64,000 bases of DNA from Pseudomonadota bacterium (GTDB lineage: Bacteria; Bdellovibrionota; UBA1018; CAIMNF01), in NCBI GenBank assembly GCA_027486675.1, contig JAIXOQ010000005.1, positions 124,001 through 188,000 on the forward strand, written 5' to 3'. Positions 26,456 to 36,469 of the stretch are shown here, piece by piece (position 1 is the first letter of the stretch; the number at the start of each line of letters is the position of its first letter). The notes under the pieces are model-generated. The model did no database searches. It was not told the DNA's origin and worked only from the letters and a program-made list of their open reading frames with translations. The position numbers were made by a program, and so were the translations under genes.

Positions 26456-27820
26456 TTACAGATCGTAGGACTGCCCCAGGCCGGGTATAGAAGCGACTTG
26501 GTGAAACTGATCTGTGATGCGAACTCGGAGCGCTTCCGTTGCGTTGGGTTCCCCATGTACAAGGAATATCCTCTTTGGAAAGGTTCCAAATTCCGAAAGC
26601 CATTGCAGAAGCTCCTTCTGATCCGCATGCGCAGACAAGGAAGACACATCCGCAATTCGCGCCCTCACCGGCACATAAGCGCCGAAGAGTTTTGCTTCTT
26701 CTGTACCTTCTTTGAGCATCCTTCCTAAGGTCCCTGCGGCTTGATAGCCCGTTAAGATGACCGTATTTTTAGCATTTGGAAGTCGCGACTCGAGGTGATG
26801 TTTGATTCGCCCTCCCGTCAACATTCCGCTTCCTGCCAGAACGATGGATAGAGTGCTACTTCTACACAGAGACATCGATTCATTTCCATTGGCGACAAAG
26901 TGGAACGCTGTCGATAGCCGCTTGAGATCCCCTTTTGAAATTCCGTGCCAGCTTGAATACTGCTCAAAGATATCTGTGGCCCTGGCTGCCATAGGACTAT
27001 CTAAATAGATAGGCACGTCGGGGATACGCCCTGCGTCTTTGAGGCTTGCAAGTAGATGCAAAAGATCCTGAGTGCGACCGATAGCAAAGGTTGGAATCAG
27101 GACATGTCCATGCTGGGCCAAGGTTTCCCGGATGATTCTGGCGAGGCTTTCACCCGGATCTTCCTTGGGGTGGCAGCGATCACCATAAGTGGATTCGATC
27201 AACAACACATCGGCAGAAGTTAGACTTGCCCGGCGCTTGAGTGTGAGCGGTGCATCCCGTCCAATATCACCACTAAAAACGAAGTACCTTCCCGAAGCTT
27301 CAATCTCTACAAATGTGGACCCTAAGATGTGTCCACTGTTCACAAGATTCAGACGAGCGTGATCCTTTAAAATGGGATGCCATTGATCTAAGTCGAGTGT
27401 CTCAAACAGTGGAAATACCGCTTCAGCATCGGCGATTTCGTAGAGTGGTTTAGCGGGCTTGTGTTTCGAGTAGCACCCACGATTGGCGTTTTCGGCATCC
27501 TCTTCTTGGATTTTTGCGGCATCTAAAAGAACCAATCGCGCAAGTGCTGCCGTGGGTTCTGAACAGTAAATGGGGGCTTGAAATCCCTGCTTCACCAGAA
27601 GTGGCAAATACCCGCAATGGTCCAGATGCGCATGTGTGAGCACAACAGCATCGATGGTTATAGGGTCCGTCCCCAGGGGCGCCCAGTTGAGGAGGCGTTG
27701 CTCTTTAACACCCTGGAAGAGTCCGCAGTCGATGAGGATTTTTTTTTAATCTAAAGTGAGCAGGTGTTTTGACCCCGTGACAGTCCCCGCCCCGCCTAAT
27801 AATGTAAGATTTGCTTTCAT
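26456..27820 (-). pseudogene. MBL-fold beta-CASP ribonuclease-like gene with in-frame stop
   Basis: A metallo-beta-lactamase/beta-CASP/RMMBL protein (YSH1/RNase J relatives, single-chain RNA hydrolase type). From the ATG at 27820 the frame reads a normal family N-terminus (LLGGAGTVTGSKHLL) and then TAA at 27748-27746 as codon 25. It continues in the same frame with KKILIDCGLFQG and the metal motif THAHLDH. The rest is intact: GDIGRD, the beta-CASP domain and the RMMBL end SSLSAHADQ and VHGEP. Without the stop it would be 454 residues. The stop abuts a run of nine A. Only a much-shortened protein could start internally, e.g. the GTG at 27643, losing about 59 residues. It could be a true nonsense mutation, a readthrough gene or a sequence error. 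Confidence 0.85.
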
Positions 27821-27826
27821 TACGGC

Positions 27827-28159
27827 TTAGTCCTTTGTGATTTGAACTTCATGCGTCTGAAATTTGCAGAACGATACGGCATCGTCGCAAACACCCACGC
27901 GGACCTCTGCGGTTCCGGTCTGCGTGAATTTACACTCCATTCCACTAGCATCTATCGACGAAACGATGCCGCCAACGCCGCAGGAATGAGGAGCCTGAGC
28001 GTTTAAGTGATGCCCTGCAATGGCATGAAGCTTAAACGATGCACCTACCGGAACGGTCCTTGCGGCAGGGGCAAGGAGTGAACCTGTCTTTGGTGTGCAT
28101 GCAAAAATACCGATAGCCAAAGAAACGATCAGAGGAACCGGGGAGACCCTAAGACTCAA
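27827..28159 (-). CDS. Small lipoprotein, unknown
   Basis: A 110-residue predicted lipoprotein with lipobox Cys21 in AIGIFAC. The mature part is beta-rich with five further Cys residues (HSCGVGG, MECKF, GVCDD, SFCKF), suggesting two disulfides or redox/metal binding outside the cytoplasm. It overlaps the upstream membrane protein gene by ATGA and precedes the MBL gene by six bases, so all belong to one operon with the P-type ATPase. Confidence 0.7.
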   Translation of the reverse strand: MSLRVSPVPLIVSLAIGIFACTPKTGSLLAPAARTVPVGASFKLHAIAGHHLNAQAPHSCGVGGIVSSIDASGMECKFTQTGTAEVRVGVCDDAVSFCKFQTHEVQITKD

Positions 28160-28632
28160 GACTCTTCTCCTGGCTCCTGATGCACTTCAGCGTCTGAGCG
28201 AATTTCTGTGTGTCGGATATGCCCGCCCAAGAAAGCTGTTCGAGCCATGGCAATACTGGACACCGCTGCCACTAAGAGGACCACATACTGGGTCGCCTTA
28301 AAGAACCGAGCGCGATAGACAGAAACAAACTCCATCAAAAGGGCTAAAACAGCCAGCACTGTGGCGGAGATATTCGCAAACTCAGCCGCCTCTTCATGGT
28401 CGTGAATGAGCGCTTTCGTCACTCCAGGTAAATTCTCCACGATCTCTTCTGCGGATTCGCCCGTTTCCATGGCAATCCAACCTGCAACTCCCGCCAAAAC
28501 AAAAAAGAAAACAGCCGCCCATCGTACGTCTTTAGACTTCCGCAACATGGACCAGAGGAGAAGCAACAGACCAAAAGAAACCCCAAAAAGTGGAATGTGA
28601 TTTAAGAGCAAGTGTTGGTGAGCGCCGTTCAT
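28156..28632 (-). CDS. Four-TM membrane protein, unknown
   Basis: A 158-residue inner-membrane protein with four TM helices (about 12-28, 38-55, 88-105, 115-133). Conserved-looking His residues at the membrane edges (HQHLLLNHIP, HDHEEAAEFA, GGHIRHTE) suggest heme or metal ligands. Proteins of this look recur as conserved hypotheticals in several phyla; I know no function. It lies 34 bases after the P-type ATPase gene and overlaps the small lipoprotein gene. Confidence 0.75.
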   Translation of the reverse strand: MNGAHQHLLLNHIPLFGVSFGLLLLLWSMLRKSKDVRWAAVFFFVLAGVAGWIAMETGESAEEIVENLPGVTKALIHDHEEAAEFANISATVLAVLALLMEFVSVYRARFFKATQYVVLLVAAVSSIAMARTAFLGGHIRHTEIRSDAEVHQEPGEES

Positions 28633-28666
28633 AGAGTGTGTCTCCTACCGCTCAGCGTACTCGCTC

Positions 28667-31057
28667 TTATGTGTGTAATCTACCTCTCCGACGCAGAAGA
28701 AAACATGGGACTGATGCAAGCATCCCAATACATATTGCGAATATAACTTGCGGAAGACTGATGCTTCCGAAATGAAATACTTCTGCTATGAATGGAACCC
28801 AAAGCATTCCGGCGGTCAATGATACAAGCGTTCCAAGGGTAATGAAGAATCTTCGGGTTTGGAATGGCCAGCTGTCCACAAAGACAAACGCTACATTACC
28901 CATAAGAATTCCAGCCAATGAAACTGCCCTCGCAGTCTCTTGATTCGAATACATCCAAAAGTAGCGGTAAAGAAATAAACATCCAATGCTCAGCAACAGT
29001 CCAGATAAGAGTGCCTCAAGCAGACGTCGCACACTGACCAGCTTCCGAGATGCATGCGAATCGCTGACGGGCAGCGCCTCAAAAGCAAAAGCAGATACAG
29101 GATGAACGATCAGCTCTAATAGAACGATATGGATAGGAAGGAGCAGGTCTCCCCATCCCAAGGCGGGTGGAACGAGCGCTAAAAGAACTACTGGAACATG
29201 AAATGAGATCAAGTAGGAAAAGCTACGTCGTAGGTTAGAGAAAATCCTTCGCCCCTCAAAAACCGCTTTTACAATTCCGTCAAAGTCGCTCTTCAAAAGA
29301 ACAATCTGCGCTGACGAACGCGCGACGTCTGTTGCATCTGCACCCATGCTGATTCCAATATTGGCGAGCTTGAGTGCTGGGGCATCATTGATCCCGTCCC
29401 CAGTCATTGCAACCACTTTCCCGTTTGCTTGAAGGGCCTGCACCATCTCATGTTTTTGCTCAGGCAACACACGAGAAAAAATCACTCCTTTCAGATACGC
29501 AGACCAACGAGTCTCTTTCGACATCTTTGCAAGTTGATTGCCCGTAAAAATTTGATCGTGTCTATGAGTAATCCCAGTCTCATCGGCGACTGCATGTGCG
29601 GTGAGTGGATGATCTCCCGTGAGCATCTTGATGGTGATTCCTGCAGTCTGGCAGGCTTCAATTGCTCCTTTGGCAGATGTCCGAACGGGATCGCTGAAAA
29701 TCAGTATGCCAGCGAACTCTAATCCTAATTCGTCTGAACTTCTATTTCCGTCAAAGCTGCCCTTTCGAATCGCTAGTCCTAAAAGCCGCTTCCCTTTACC
29801 TGCCAATGCATCAACCCAGCTGAGTAGCTCAGTTCTTTCATCAGTGCTCAGAGTGCAGTGATCCACTACACCCTCGACGGCGCCCTTCATCGCTAAAATC
29901 ATCTGGGACGGGTCACTTGAACGAACCCATACATGGGACATATTTTTTCCGACCGGGTCAAAGGCATTGTCCCACTTGAGATGCCACTCTTTCAAATGTG
30001 GTACTGATGCTTCAGCTTTCTTGTAGATTGCAGTCTCCATCGCATCGATGGGCTTTTCTTCACAGGCCATCAACGCATAGAGCCAGAGTTCCTCTTGCGA
30101 AAGTTTCGAATGAACCGAACGCAACTCCTCCAACTGAAAGCGACCTTCTGTGAGCGTGCCTGTCTTATCGGTACAGATCACGTCCACACTCCCTAATGTT
30201 TCAACACTAGGAAGCGATTTCACTAATACGCCTGTTTTTGTTAAGCGCCATGCTCCAAGACTCAGATAGAGGGTGAATACGATGGGAAACTCTTCAGGTA
30301 CGGCCGCCATACCGAAGGTTAGAGCAACCACGAGACTCGCAAGAAAGCCACGCGAGCGCGCGTATTCTAAAATGAACAAAACGATCGCAAGCACTATGGC
30401 CATCAATAACATGCGATTGACGATGCGATTCACTTTGATCTGCAGCGGGCTCTTTACGCTTTTTGTTTCTTGAAGGAGGCTTGCAATCTTCCCAAATCGT
30501 GTTGCCTTACCAATACTTTTAACTAAGCCAAGACCTCTCCCCTGAAGTACAACCGTACCTCCGAAGAATTCGCTACTCACTTCTTTGTCGATGGGGAGCG
30601 ACTCACCGGTCACAGCAGCCTCGTTCACCTGAAGCTGATGCACCTCAAGAATGATTCCATCTGCAGGAATCGCTTGCCCCTCTTCAAACACAATCACATC
30701 CCCGGTTACGATGGTGCGAGTGGGGATCGTTTGAACGGATCCATCACGAAGCACTTTTGCGGTCACCTTCAACGTCTTCTTTAAAGCCTGGAGCGCCTTA
30801 TGGGCCTTGAGCTCAAGAAGCACGTCCACGGCAGTGACTGGGATGTATGCAAGGAAAAGAATGATCGCGTCGGTTTTATGGCCGAGAACTGCGTAGATAG
30901 AACCAAGCCCTAAAAGCATAATGCCCATGGGATCTAGGAGGAGTCGCTTCAGCTCAGACAACCGGGATTCCAGATGTGAAGGAACTACTTCGTTGGGCCC
31001 GTTCACTTGAAGACGGACCTCAGCTTCAGCGCTGCTTAGGCCTTGAGCTTCATTCAT
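28667..31057 (-). CDS. P-type cation ATPase with PEEFP/ELIVHP motifs
   Basis: A 796-residue P-type ATPase. It shows an N-terminal cation-ATPase domain, actuator TGES at about 150-153, phosphorylation motif DKTGTLT with Asp297, and hinge MTGDGINDAPALK. The ion-site motifs are unusual: TM4 reads PEEFP (254-258) instead of the Ca2+-ATPase PEGLP, and TM6 reads LELIVHPVSAFAFE instead of the usual NLVTDG. No heavy-metal CPC motif is present. It falls with P2-like pumps of unassigned ion, so no substrate is given. It starts the 31.1-26.5 kb minus-strand operon. Confidence 0.92.
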   Translation of the reverse strand: MNEAQGLSSAEAEVRLQVNGPNEVVPSHLESRLSELKRLLLDPMGIMLLGLGSIYAVLGHKTDAIILFLAYIPVTAVDVLLELKAHKALQALKKTLKVTAKVLRDGSVQTIPTRTIVTGDVIVFEEGQAIPADGIILEVHQLQVNEAAVTGESLPIDKEVSSEFFGGTVVLQGRGLGLVKSIGKATRFGKIASLLQETKSVKSPLQIKVNRIVNRMLLMAIVLAIVLFILEYARSRGFLASLVVALTFGMAAVPEEFPIVFTLYLSLGAWRLTKTGVLVKSLPSVETLGSVDVICTDKTGTLTEGRFQLEELRSVHSKLSQEELWLYALMACEEKPIDAMETAIYKKAEASVPHLKEWHLKWDNAFDPVGKNMSHVWVRSSDPSQMILAMKGAVEGVVDHCTLSTDERTELLSWVDALAGKGKRLLGLAIRKGSFDGNRSSDELGLEFAGILIFSDPVRTSAKGAIEACQTAGITIKMLTGDHPLTAHAVADETGITHRHDQIFTGNQLAKMSKETRWSAYLKGVIFSRVLPEQKHEMVQALQANGKVVAMTGDGINDAPALKLANIGISMGADATDVARSSAQIVLLKSDFDGIVKAVFEGRRIFSNLRRSFSYLISFHVPVVLLALVPPALGWGDLLLPIHIVLLELIVHPVSAFAFEALPVSDSHASRKLVSVRRLLEALLSGLLLSIGCLFLYRYFWMYSNQETARAVSLAGILMGNVAFVFVDSWPFQTRRFFITLGTLVSLTAGMLWVPFIAEVFHFGSISLPQVIFAICIGMLASVPCFLLRRRGRLHT

Positions 31058-31202
31058 GGTGGATCGTCATAGAGGAGCTCCAGTGAGCGTGATGCTCCGC
31101 TGCAGGACTAGGGATGTCAACATACGGTGAAGTACCGCTAAACTGCTCCCCAGAACCCATACCTAGCCCATTGATAGCTCTTTATGATAAGACATCGAGT
31201 CT

Positions 31203-31673
31203 ATGCAGATAATCCAAGCGGTTGTGTTGGTCTTTGTCACGATTTGTACGCTCCAGGGTACGCAAGCAGCAACCAGCACGAACGTGCGTAAATGCGCCTT
31301 ATCAGCCGTATTTGATTTCGTTCAGGATCGCGGCCAATACCGAGTGGCTAAACTTCATCTGGAAAGCCGCAGGACATTAAGCAAAGGTTGGAGGTCGGTG
31401 AAAGACGGAAGGAACACCCTTGATTTTAATTTGAAAGGTGCACTCAACCTTCTGAGCGACCCCACTTACGGCAAGAATGTAAAGGGTTGTGTCACTTTGG
31501 AAATAGTGAAAGAAGAATCGTTTTATACCTGCTCGATCGATCGATACAGCCGACCAGGGAGGTTTGGTCATCAGGCCACTTTCCATGACGACATCAGCAT
31601 TTACTCGGCTCTTTCAAACGAGCTCTTAGTCGGCAGTGAATCGGAATCATGTTTGAGATATCTCATGCGCTAG
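31203..31673 (+). CDS. Small secreted protein, unknown
   Basis: Not recognised. 156 residues with a clear signal peptide (about 1-22, ending TQAAT). The mature part is basic, beta-rich and has four Cys (VRKCAL, KGCVTLE, YTCSID, ESCLRY), which could form two disulfides. It is isolated, divergent from the P-type ATPase gene. Confidence 0.6.
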   Translation: MQIIQAVVLVFVTICTLQGTQAATSTNVRKCALSAVFDFVQDRGQYRVAKLHLESRRTLSKGWRSVKDGRNTLDFNLKGALNLLSDPTYGKNVKGCVTLEIVKEESFYTCSIDRYSRPGRFGHQATFHDDISIYSALSNELLVGSESESCLRYLMR

Positions 31674-32022
31674 CATTAAGTGGTGAGCTTTCTTGTGCCG
31701 CATTCTGTCTAAGAAATAGACGTTGCCGTCCGAAAGCCGGGCACCCTCATATTTTTCGGAATCAAGGATGTGATTTGGAAGACTTTATACGGGGTGATTA
31801 GTGCAAACGATGCAGACTGCAACGTGATGCTGGAGCAGATCCCTGCTTTAGCAAAGTCGCTTAATGAGTAAGCATGACTTGATCGGCCGCAATGAATCGA
31901 TGATCTCAGCCCGAACCGTCTTCGCTGGTACATCGCGCATCCTGTTCCAGCACCTGCTCCCGAATCTCACGGGCCCCATCCTTGTTTCGATGAAACTTCA
32001 TTGAGGTTCTCTCAACCGACCC
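31674..32022. other. Gap without recognised gene
   Basis: A 349-base stretch. A frame of about 50 codons on the plus strand (about 31718-31873, reading RKPGTLIFFGIKDVIWKTLY) looks protein-like but lacks a usable start, and a minus-strand frame of 74 codons looks like its shadow. It may be a gene remnant. No hairpin or tRNA was seen. Confidence 0.4.
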
Positions 32023-33225
32023 TTAGCCCTCTTTATGGAATTCTAAAATTGCACGAATGAGCTCCTTTTCAGGAAGGAGTGCGTTGTTCTGCAGATAACC
32101 CCAAAGCACGTGCGACAGGGCAGGATCATCTGCTTCGCTATTCATCTCCCTTAAGGCAGCCTCGAAGCCTTTGTAAATCTGGTCTGGATTTTCGTGCCAG
32201 TAGTCAAAATAAGCATCCACTAAGAGGTCTTCATGCGGAGTACCTTGGAACAGTAACCTCGTTTTTTCATAACGGGTCCACTCGATAGCATGGGCGAGTA
32301 ATCTCACTTGAATCCCAGTGAGCGTTCCACCAGTTATCCCAAGAGCTACCAGTGCCTCTTTGAACCATGAATTCTCAGATATCGGATAATGCAGATTTGT
32401 CATAATGACAAAGTCTTGATAATGGCCTAGATCATGGTCGTAGAGAGCCTCCGCAAAACCCTCTGTATCATCAAAGTAGCCCAAACCCTGAACGACCTCT
32501 GCTATATGAATCAAGTAGGAAATTTTATTGAACTGTTGTTTTGAAATAGGGCTAAAGATGGTTGCAATCGGTTTCGGGCCCGAACGATCCTCCAAAAGAT
32601 GCTGAACGTACGCGTTAGTCCGGCGGGACTCTGAACGCGAAGTCTGAGGCTGAGTGAGGATATGTGTGTAAATTTGAAACGGATGAGCGCGGGTCAGGAG
32701 TCTTGCTAGTCCAGATATCATTTCTAAATTGATATTTTCAGACCGTAGCGCTTTCTTAACTCGTGAGGCTAGCTGAACAGAATACTTTTTTTGAACTATC
32801 ATTGCGTCTTGGTAAAGGCGCTCAAGATCCAAGGGTGCTAAGGATTTGATCGTCCGGACAGGGAAAGACAACTTATCCGAATGAGCGAAGAGTGAGATGA
32901 ATTGGCTGCGGCTCTCTTCGGCATCGCCTCCTAACCCTGGAATGCTTGAAGCAGCCTCTGCTCGCTGCAAGAGTATTTGTAGAACAGGTTTAAGAAAAGA
33001 ATCTGCTGCCTTTTTTTTGAGATCGATATCCTCAAAATTACTGTTTGTGGCTAACCAATATTTGAGCTGAAGCAGGTACTCTCTTGAGGCTGGCCAGGAC
33101 CCCTCTGAGATGAACGAACATGCTAGGCGTGTGTATACAGCCTCCACCGATGGCGGCAAAACAGGGGGTGCCGCAAATGCTCGGGCACTCAGGATGAGCA
33201 AAGTTATCAAACGAAAGAAATGCAT
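32023..33225 (-). CDS. Exported helical protein, unknown
   Basis: Not recognised. I set the start at the ATG at 33225, which gives a standard signal peptide (MHFFRLITLLILSARAFAAP) and a 400-residue protein; a frame 31 codons longer is open but looks like non-coding upstream sequence. The body is mostly alpha-helical. A His/Asp-rich patch EALYDHDLGHYQDF near the middle recalls metal-binding HD-type motifs, but the full HD pattern is not present. Confidence 0.65.
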   Translation of the reverse strand: MHFFRLITLLILSARAFAAPPVLPPSVEAVYTRLACSFISEGSWPASREYLLQLKYWLATNSNFEDIDLKKKAADSFLKPVLQILLQRAEAASSIPGLGGDAEESRSQFISLFAHSDKLSFPVRTIKSLAPLDLERLYQDAMIVQKKYSVQLASRVKKALRSENINLEMISGLARLLTRAHPFQIYTHILTQPQTSRSESRRTNAYVQHLLEDRSGPKPIATIFSPISKQQFNKISYLIHIAEVVQGLGYFDDTEGFAEALYDHDLGHYQDFVIMTNLHYPISENSWFKEALVALGITGGTLTGIQVRLLAHAIEWTRYEKTRLLFQGTPHEDLLVDAYFDYWHENPDQIYKGFEAALREMNSEADDPALSHVLWGYLQNNALLPEKELIRAILEFHKEG

Positions 33226-33756
33226 GGCGGCAAGATATAGCAACGATGATCTTATCGTCAATGGGGCCCCGGCCGATCCTAAGCCGTGGGTGATTAGCCA
33301 AATGAACCCAAAAGACAAATGAGAACTGCTGAAGTTTAATCTCTGTATAGCCTGCCACGGGACCTGCAGTCTTCAACAATACCATAGAGCCCAATCCATA
33401 CTGGCGAAGCGTTTCCAGGCTTTAAGCCGAATTCTTGCGATTAAAGATGGGAAACGATGTCCCCCGTGACAGACAGAGTCTCCCGTTTTGGACCTATTGA
33501 TCAGACATTCGTCTGTGCCGATAAAAGGTAGGCCTATACGCCCCCACGGGCTCCATTTTTAGGAGGATTTCGTTTTTGGTCCTTTGGGCTAAAACTGAGA
33601 AGACCAGAAATAGGACTTTCTGGGGCCACTGAATCAACCCGAACATGCACGAGACTTGACTAGTCCCCCCGCGAGCAAGCTTTTGCCGGCTGGCAAAGCA
33701 ATTGCAAGCAAGCATCGGCTTTTGACTTCAAAAATCATTCAGCTTTTAAAAATGCT
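33226..33756. other. Gap without recognised gene
   Basis: About 530 bases between two minus-strand genes. Small open frames on both strands have no family signature. A small hairpin CAGAC/GTCTG with a four-base loop lies at 33502-33515. An untranslated RNA or long leader for the gene at 32023 is possible, but nothing specific is seen. Confidence 0.4.
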
Positions 33757-34467
33757 CTACTTCCCATCTAAGTACATTAGATCTAAGTATGATGGATCTT
33801 TTAGATAGTAGTCTTCAGTCCAATCAGCAAATAGTGGTGGGAAGCCATGATGCGATACCGCAATCAACTTTCCTTCGTAAAGAAATCTTTGTCGAACCAT
33901 CACCTCACTCCTAAGATCGACAATTGGAACTTCAGATCTTTGCACGGGGGTACCTTTTTCGTTCACGATACGGGTCGCGTACATTGCCTCGAGTTCACAA
34001 GTATTCTCTGGTGGTATAGCGGAGCCATACGTCTTGGTCGTATCTGATATCTTTGACACGGCAAAACCAATGAAGCGATCCATACCAACTCGGAAACCAA
34101 AGGAGACAAAAATTCGATCATGGGCTTGAGCAAAATCTGCTCGGCTCAAAGAAAACGCATTGAACCATTCGTAGGACCGGGAGTATCCGTTATAGCCTTC
34201 ATGGTACTTGGCCTGCAGAACATCTCCATCAATCGCAGGAAAATAAACAGTCTTTGACTCCAATCGGAACAACGATTCGGCGACATACCTAGTGCTGCGC
34301 TCCAAACTAATCGCCGCATCACCCTGTAGTTTAAGAGAATCCTTCAACTTTGTTTGGACTTGGGACCGTACACCATCACGACATTTTTCATATAGGCTTA
34401 GGCTCTGCTCTGCGCTTGCTGTGACAGACAAAAACGCCAAGAATGGGGCCAAACTGATCAAAATCAT
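33757..34467 (-). CDS. Secreted protein, unknown
   Basis: Not recognised. 236 residues with a signal peptide (about 1-18, LAFLSVTASAEQ). The mature protein has many Tyr, Phe and Arg residues (EGYNGYSRSYEWFNAF; FFSFGFRVG-like strands) and two Cys. No domain could be named. It is the only gene between two poorly coding gaps. Confidence 0.65.
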   Translation of the reverse strand: MILISLAPFLAFLSVTASAEQSLSLYEKCRDGVRSQVQTKLKDSLKLQGDAAISLERSTRYVAESLFRLESKTVYFPAIDGDVLQAKYHEGYNGYSRSYEWFNAFSLSRADFAQAHDRIFVSFGFRVGMDRFIGFAVSKISDTTKTYGSAIPPENTCELEAMYATRIVNEKGTPVQRSEVPIVDLRSEVMVRQRFLYEGKLIAVSHHGFPPLFADWTEDYYLKDPSYLDLMYLDGK

Positions 34468-34791
34468 GGTGCGGAACGTAAGCCACCCGATTCATGTTTG
34501 TCAATGGTCGCTCCACTGCATTCAATCTATCCGATTGCCTTTTGATATAGTGTTTCATCACTCAAATCCAAACCAACACCGTGAAACTCAGCACGCTCCA
34601 TTAACCTCTAACGACCCTCACCACAGGCGCCACCCGTGCCTTACAAGAAACCCCAAACCGCGACGGCTTAAGGTTCCGCATCAAACGGGCGATCCAAAAC
34701 TTAGAAAAAACTCCGATTGAAATGAAAGGCGGGAAGGCTTGGCCGTTTCCGGAAACGCGGCTGGCCGCGTCGGTTCGTGTACTGTATCAAG
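34468..34791. other. Gap with possible gene remnant next to tRNA-Leu
   Basis: On the plus strand a frame without a proper start reads a protein-like stretch from about 34605 to 34790 (GLRFRIKRAIQNLEKTPIEM) that then runs antisense into tRNA-Leu; an in-frame TAA precedes it after a short GTG-initiated stretch. It may be the decayed end of an element that inserted at the 3' end of the tRNA, but no integrase is present. Confidence 0.25.
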
Positions 34792-34874
34792 TGGTGCCCG
34801 GGAAAAGACTCGAACTTTCATGCTTGCGCGCTCGCCCCTGAAACGAGTGTGTCTACCAATTCCACCACCCGGGC
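34792..34874 (-). tRNA. tRNA-Leu (anticodon CAG), CCA encoded
   Basis: On the minus strand the acceptor GCCCGGG (34874-34868) pairs with CCCGGGC, followed by an encoded ACCA. The D-arm region GTGGAATTGGTAGACAC is typical of leucine tRNAs. The anticodon stem is CTCGT/GCGAG with loop TTCAGGG, giving anticodon CAG. A long variable arm and T-arm GAAAG/CTTTT with loop TTCGAGT follow. The total is 83 nt. Confidence 0.95.
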
Positions 34875-35099
34875 CCCGAGTAGGAAGAGTGCAGTCTACC
34901 GATCCGCAGCCTCGCAGGCAACATCCACAGAAGCTCTTCAATACGGCCTGAAATGCAAATTTCCCTAGATTTCGTCCCTCACGCGCCGCCAATGCTCCTG
35001 GATTTGAGACTATATTTACGGCAAAGCATACAACCCCAACCCTTGTTTTGCCGCCATTTTGCCTTGCCACCCTAAAGGCGCTGCACTTAAAAGTACCTG

Positions 35100-36353
35100 A
35101 TGAACTCCCGCCGATGGACCTCCGGAAACACTCTGGTATTACCGATCTTTGTAGGGCTCCTTTTCAATCATTCTTCGCAAGCCACTCCGCTTGGGGTGTC
35201 CGGTTTTGCAGATCGTTTAGCAAGCTTTGGGCTGGTGGAGACCGCACGGAGCTGGGCCTGCAAAAAAATAGCTCAGCACAATGAAAGCTACAAAGCAGAA
35301 ATTCTAAAACACTCCAGTTCACCCGTTCGATGGCTGGCCCTGTTGTCTACTCTATCCGCAGAGGTCCGCATCAAGGCGGCAGAGGTATTTTTGCGCCACC
35401 TTACCGACCTGAATCCTGAGGATGTATTCTCTGAGGCTTGGGTTTCGATCGACGATGCGTCATTGAAAATCGAACCTAGCTTAACCACAAGCTTGGAGCT
35501 ATGGGCCGAATCTCAAATCAACGGTATGCCAGTCGTAGCGATGTCTAAAACAACGGCTAAACGACAACTCATTCATGCCTATTGGCAGCTCTATGGCTTA
35601 GCGTGGCTGACACTCGAGGAATCAAATTGGCAAGCCCTGAACCTGCGATATCCCCATACTACTCAAAAAGAAAAGAAAATGAGGGCGAGCTCTTTAATTC
35701 GAATTGTCGATTTCTTTGAAGAGCTTCCGGGTATCGCTGAAATCGACTTTGAAAAAGTGAGCTTAAATCGCAACAATAATGTCACCCTTCCCAAACTCAT
35801 CAATGAACTTGTAATCCTCGGACGTGATGCCCACTTGGAAAATGGAGGGCAGCTTAAATTTTCAGACTTTGACCTTCAGCTGGTTGGGTTTCTGAAGACG
35901 AATGAATTCTTCTTACTTCTTAATACGCTGGACGGACCGGTAACCCGTAGTTATGAAGACTCACGTAAGAGTTTTAGCCTAGTGACAAGCGCTGGCAGCC
36001 ACAAAGAACAACTGAAGTTATGCGGTCAGCTCATCGAGAAATTAAGAGAATTAAAGGAGCTGACGCAAGACACGAAGACACGCCTGAAGTCGCTCGCAAA
36101 GAACTTACTGTCACAGACACAGATCCTTCAAGATGAATTGTCGCGCATGATGCCTGCGTGGGCTGCAAGTCTGGACCCAGAGTTCAGTGGCAGAACGTTC
36201 CTATCTACGAATCCTGAAGAAATTGATGAAATTCTTCAGGAAGGGATTGAGAAGATGGCCATGCAGCAAATCCTGGAAGATCTAGACCCCGATCATTTGA
36301 ATAAAATAATTGATGGCTTGGATGACCAATTACGCAGCAAGCTAGGCAAGTAG
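35100..36353 (+). CDS. Exported helical protein, unknown
   Basis: Not recognised. 417 residues. The N-terminus has basic residues, a hydrophobic core (LVLPIFVGLLF) and a cleavage-like site near SSQATP, so it is probably exported. The remainder is helical and charged; the last 140 residues (KLCGQLIEKLRELKELTQ) have coiled-coil character. No family signature, no obvious operon partner. Confidence 0.65.
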   Translation: MNSRRWTSGNTLVLPIFVGLLFNHSSQATPLGVSGFADRLASFGLVETARSWACKKIAQHNESYKAEILKHSSSPVRWLALLSTLSAEVRIKAAEVFLRHLTDLNPEDVFSEAWVSIDDASLKIEPSLTTSLELWAESQINGMPVVAMSKTTAKRQLIHAYWQLYGLAWLTLEESNWQALNLRYPHTTQKEKKMRASSLIRIVDFFEELPGIAEIDFEKVSLNRNNNVTLPKLINELVILGRDAHLENGGQLKFSDFDLQLVGFLKTNEFFLLLNTLDGPVTRSYEDSRKSFSLVTSAGSHKEQLKLCGQLIEKLRELKELTQDTKTRLKSLAKNLLSQTQILQDELSRMMPAWAASLDPEFSGRTFLSTNPEEIDEILQEGIEKMAMQQILEDLDPDHLNKIIDGLDDQLRSKLGK

Positions 36354-36469
36354 AACGATCCATCAAACCAAAAAACAAGAGCATCAAAAGTTCGGGCAAT
36401 CCTTGCGACCAGATGCCTCGCGGCAGACTCAGTGAGGCACGACCATCACTTCAAAGATCTGAGCACACC

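Noticed and set aside
34681-35070. 129-codon minus-strand open frame over tRNA-Leu
   Set aside because: It reads through the tRNA gene and has no protein features.
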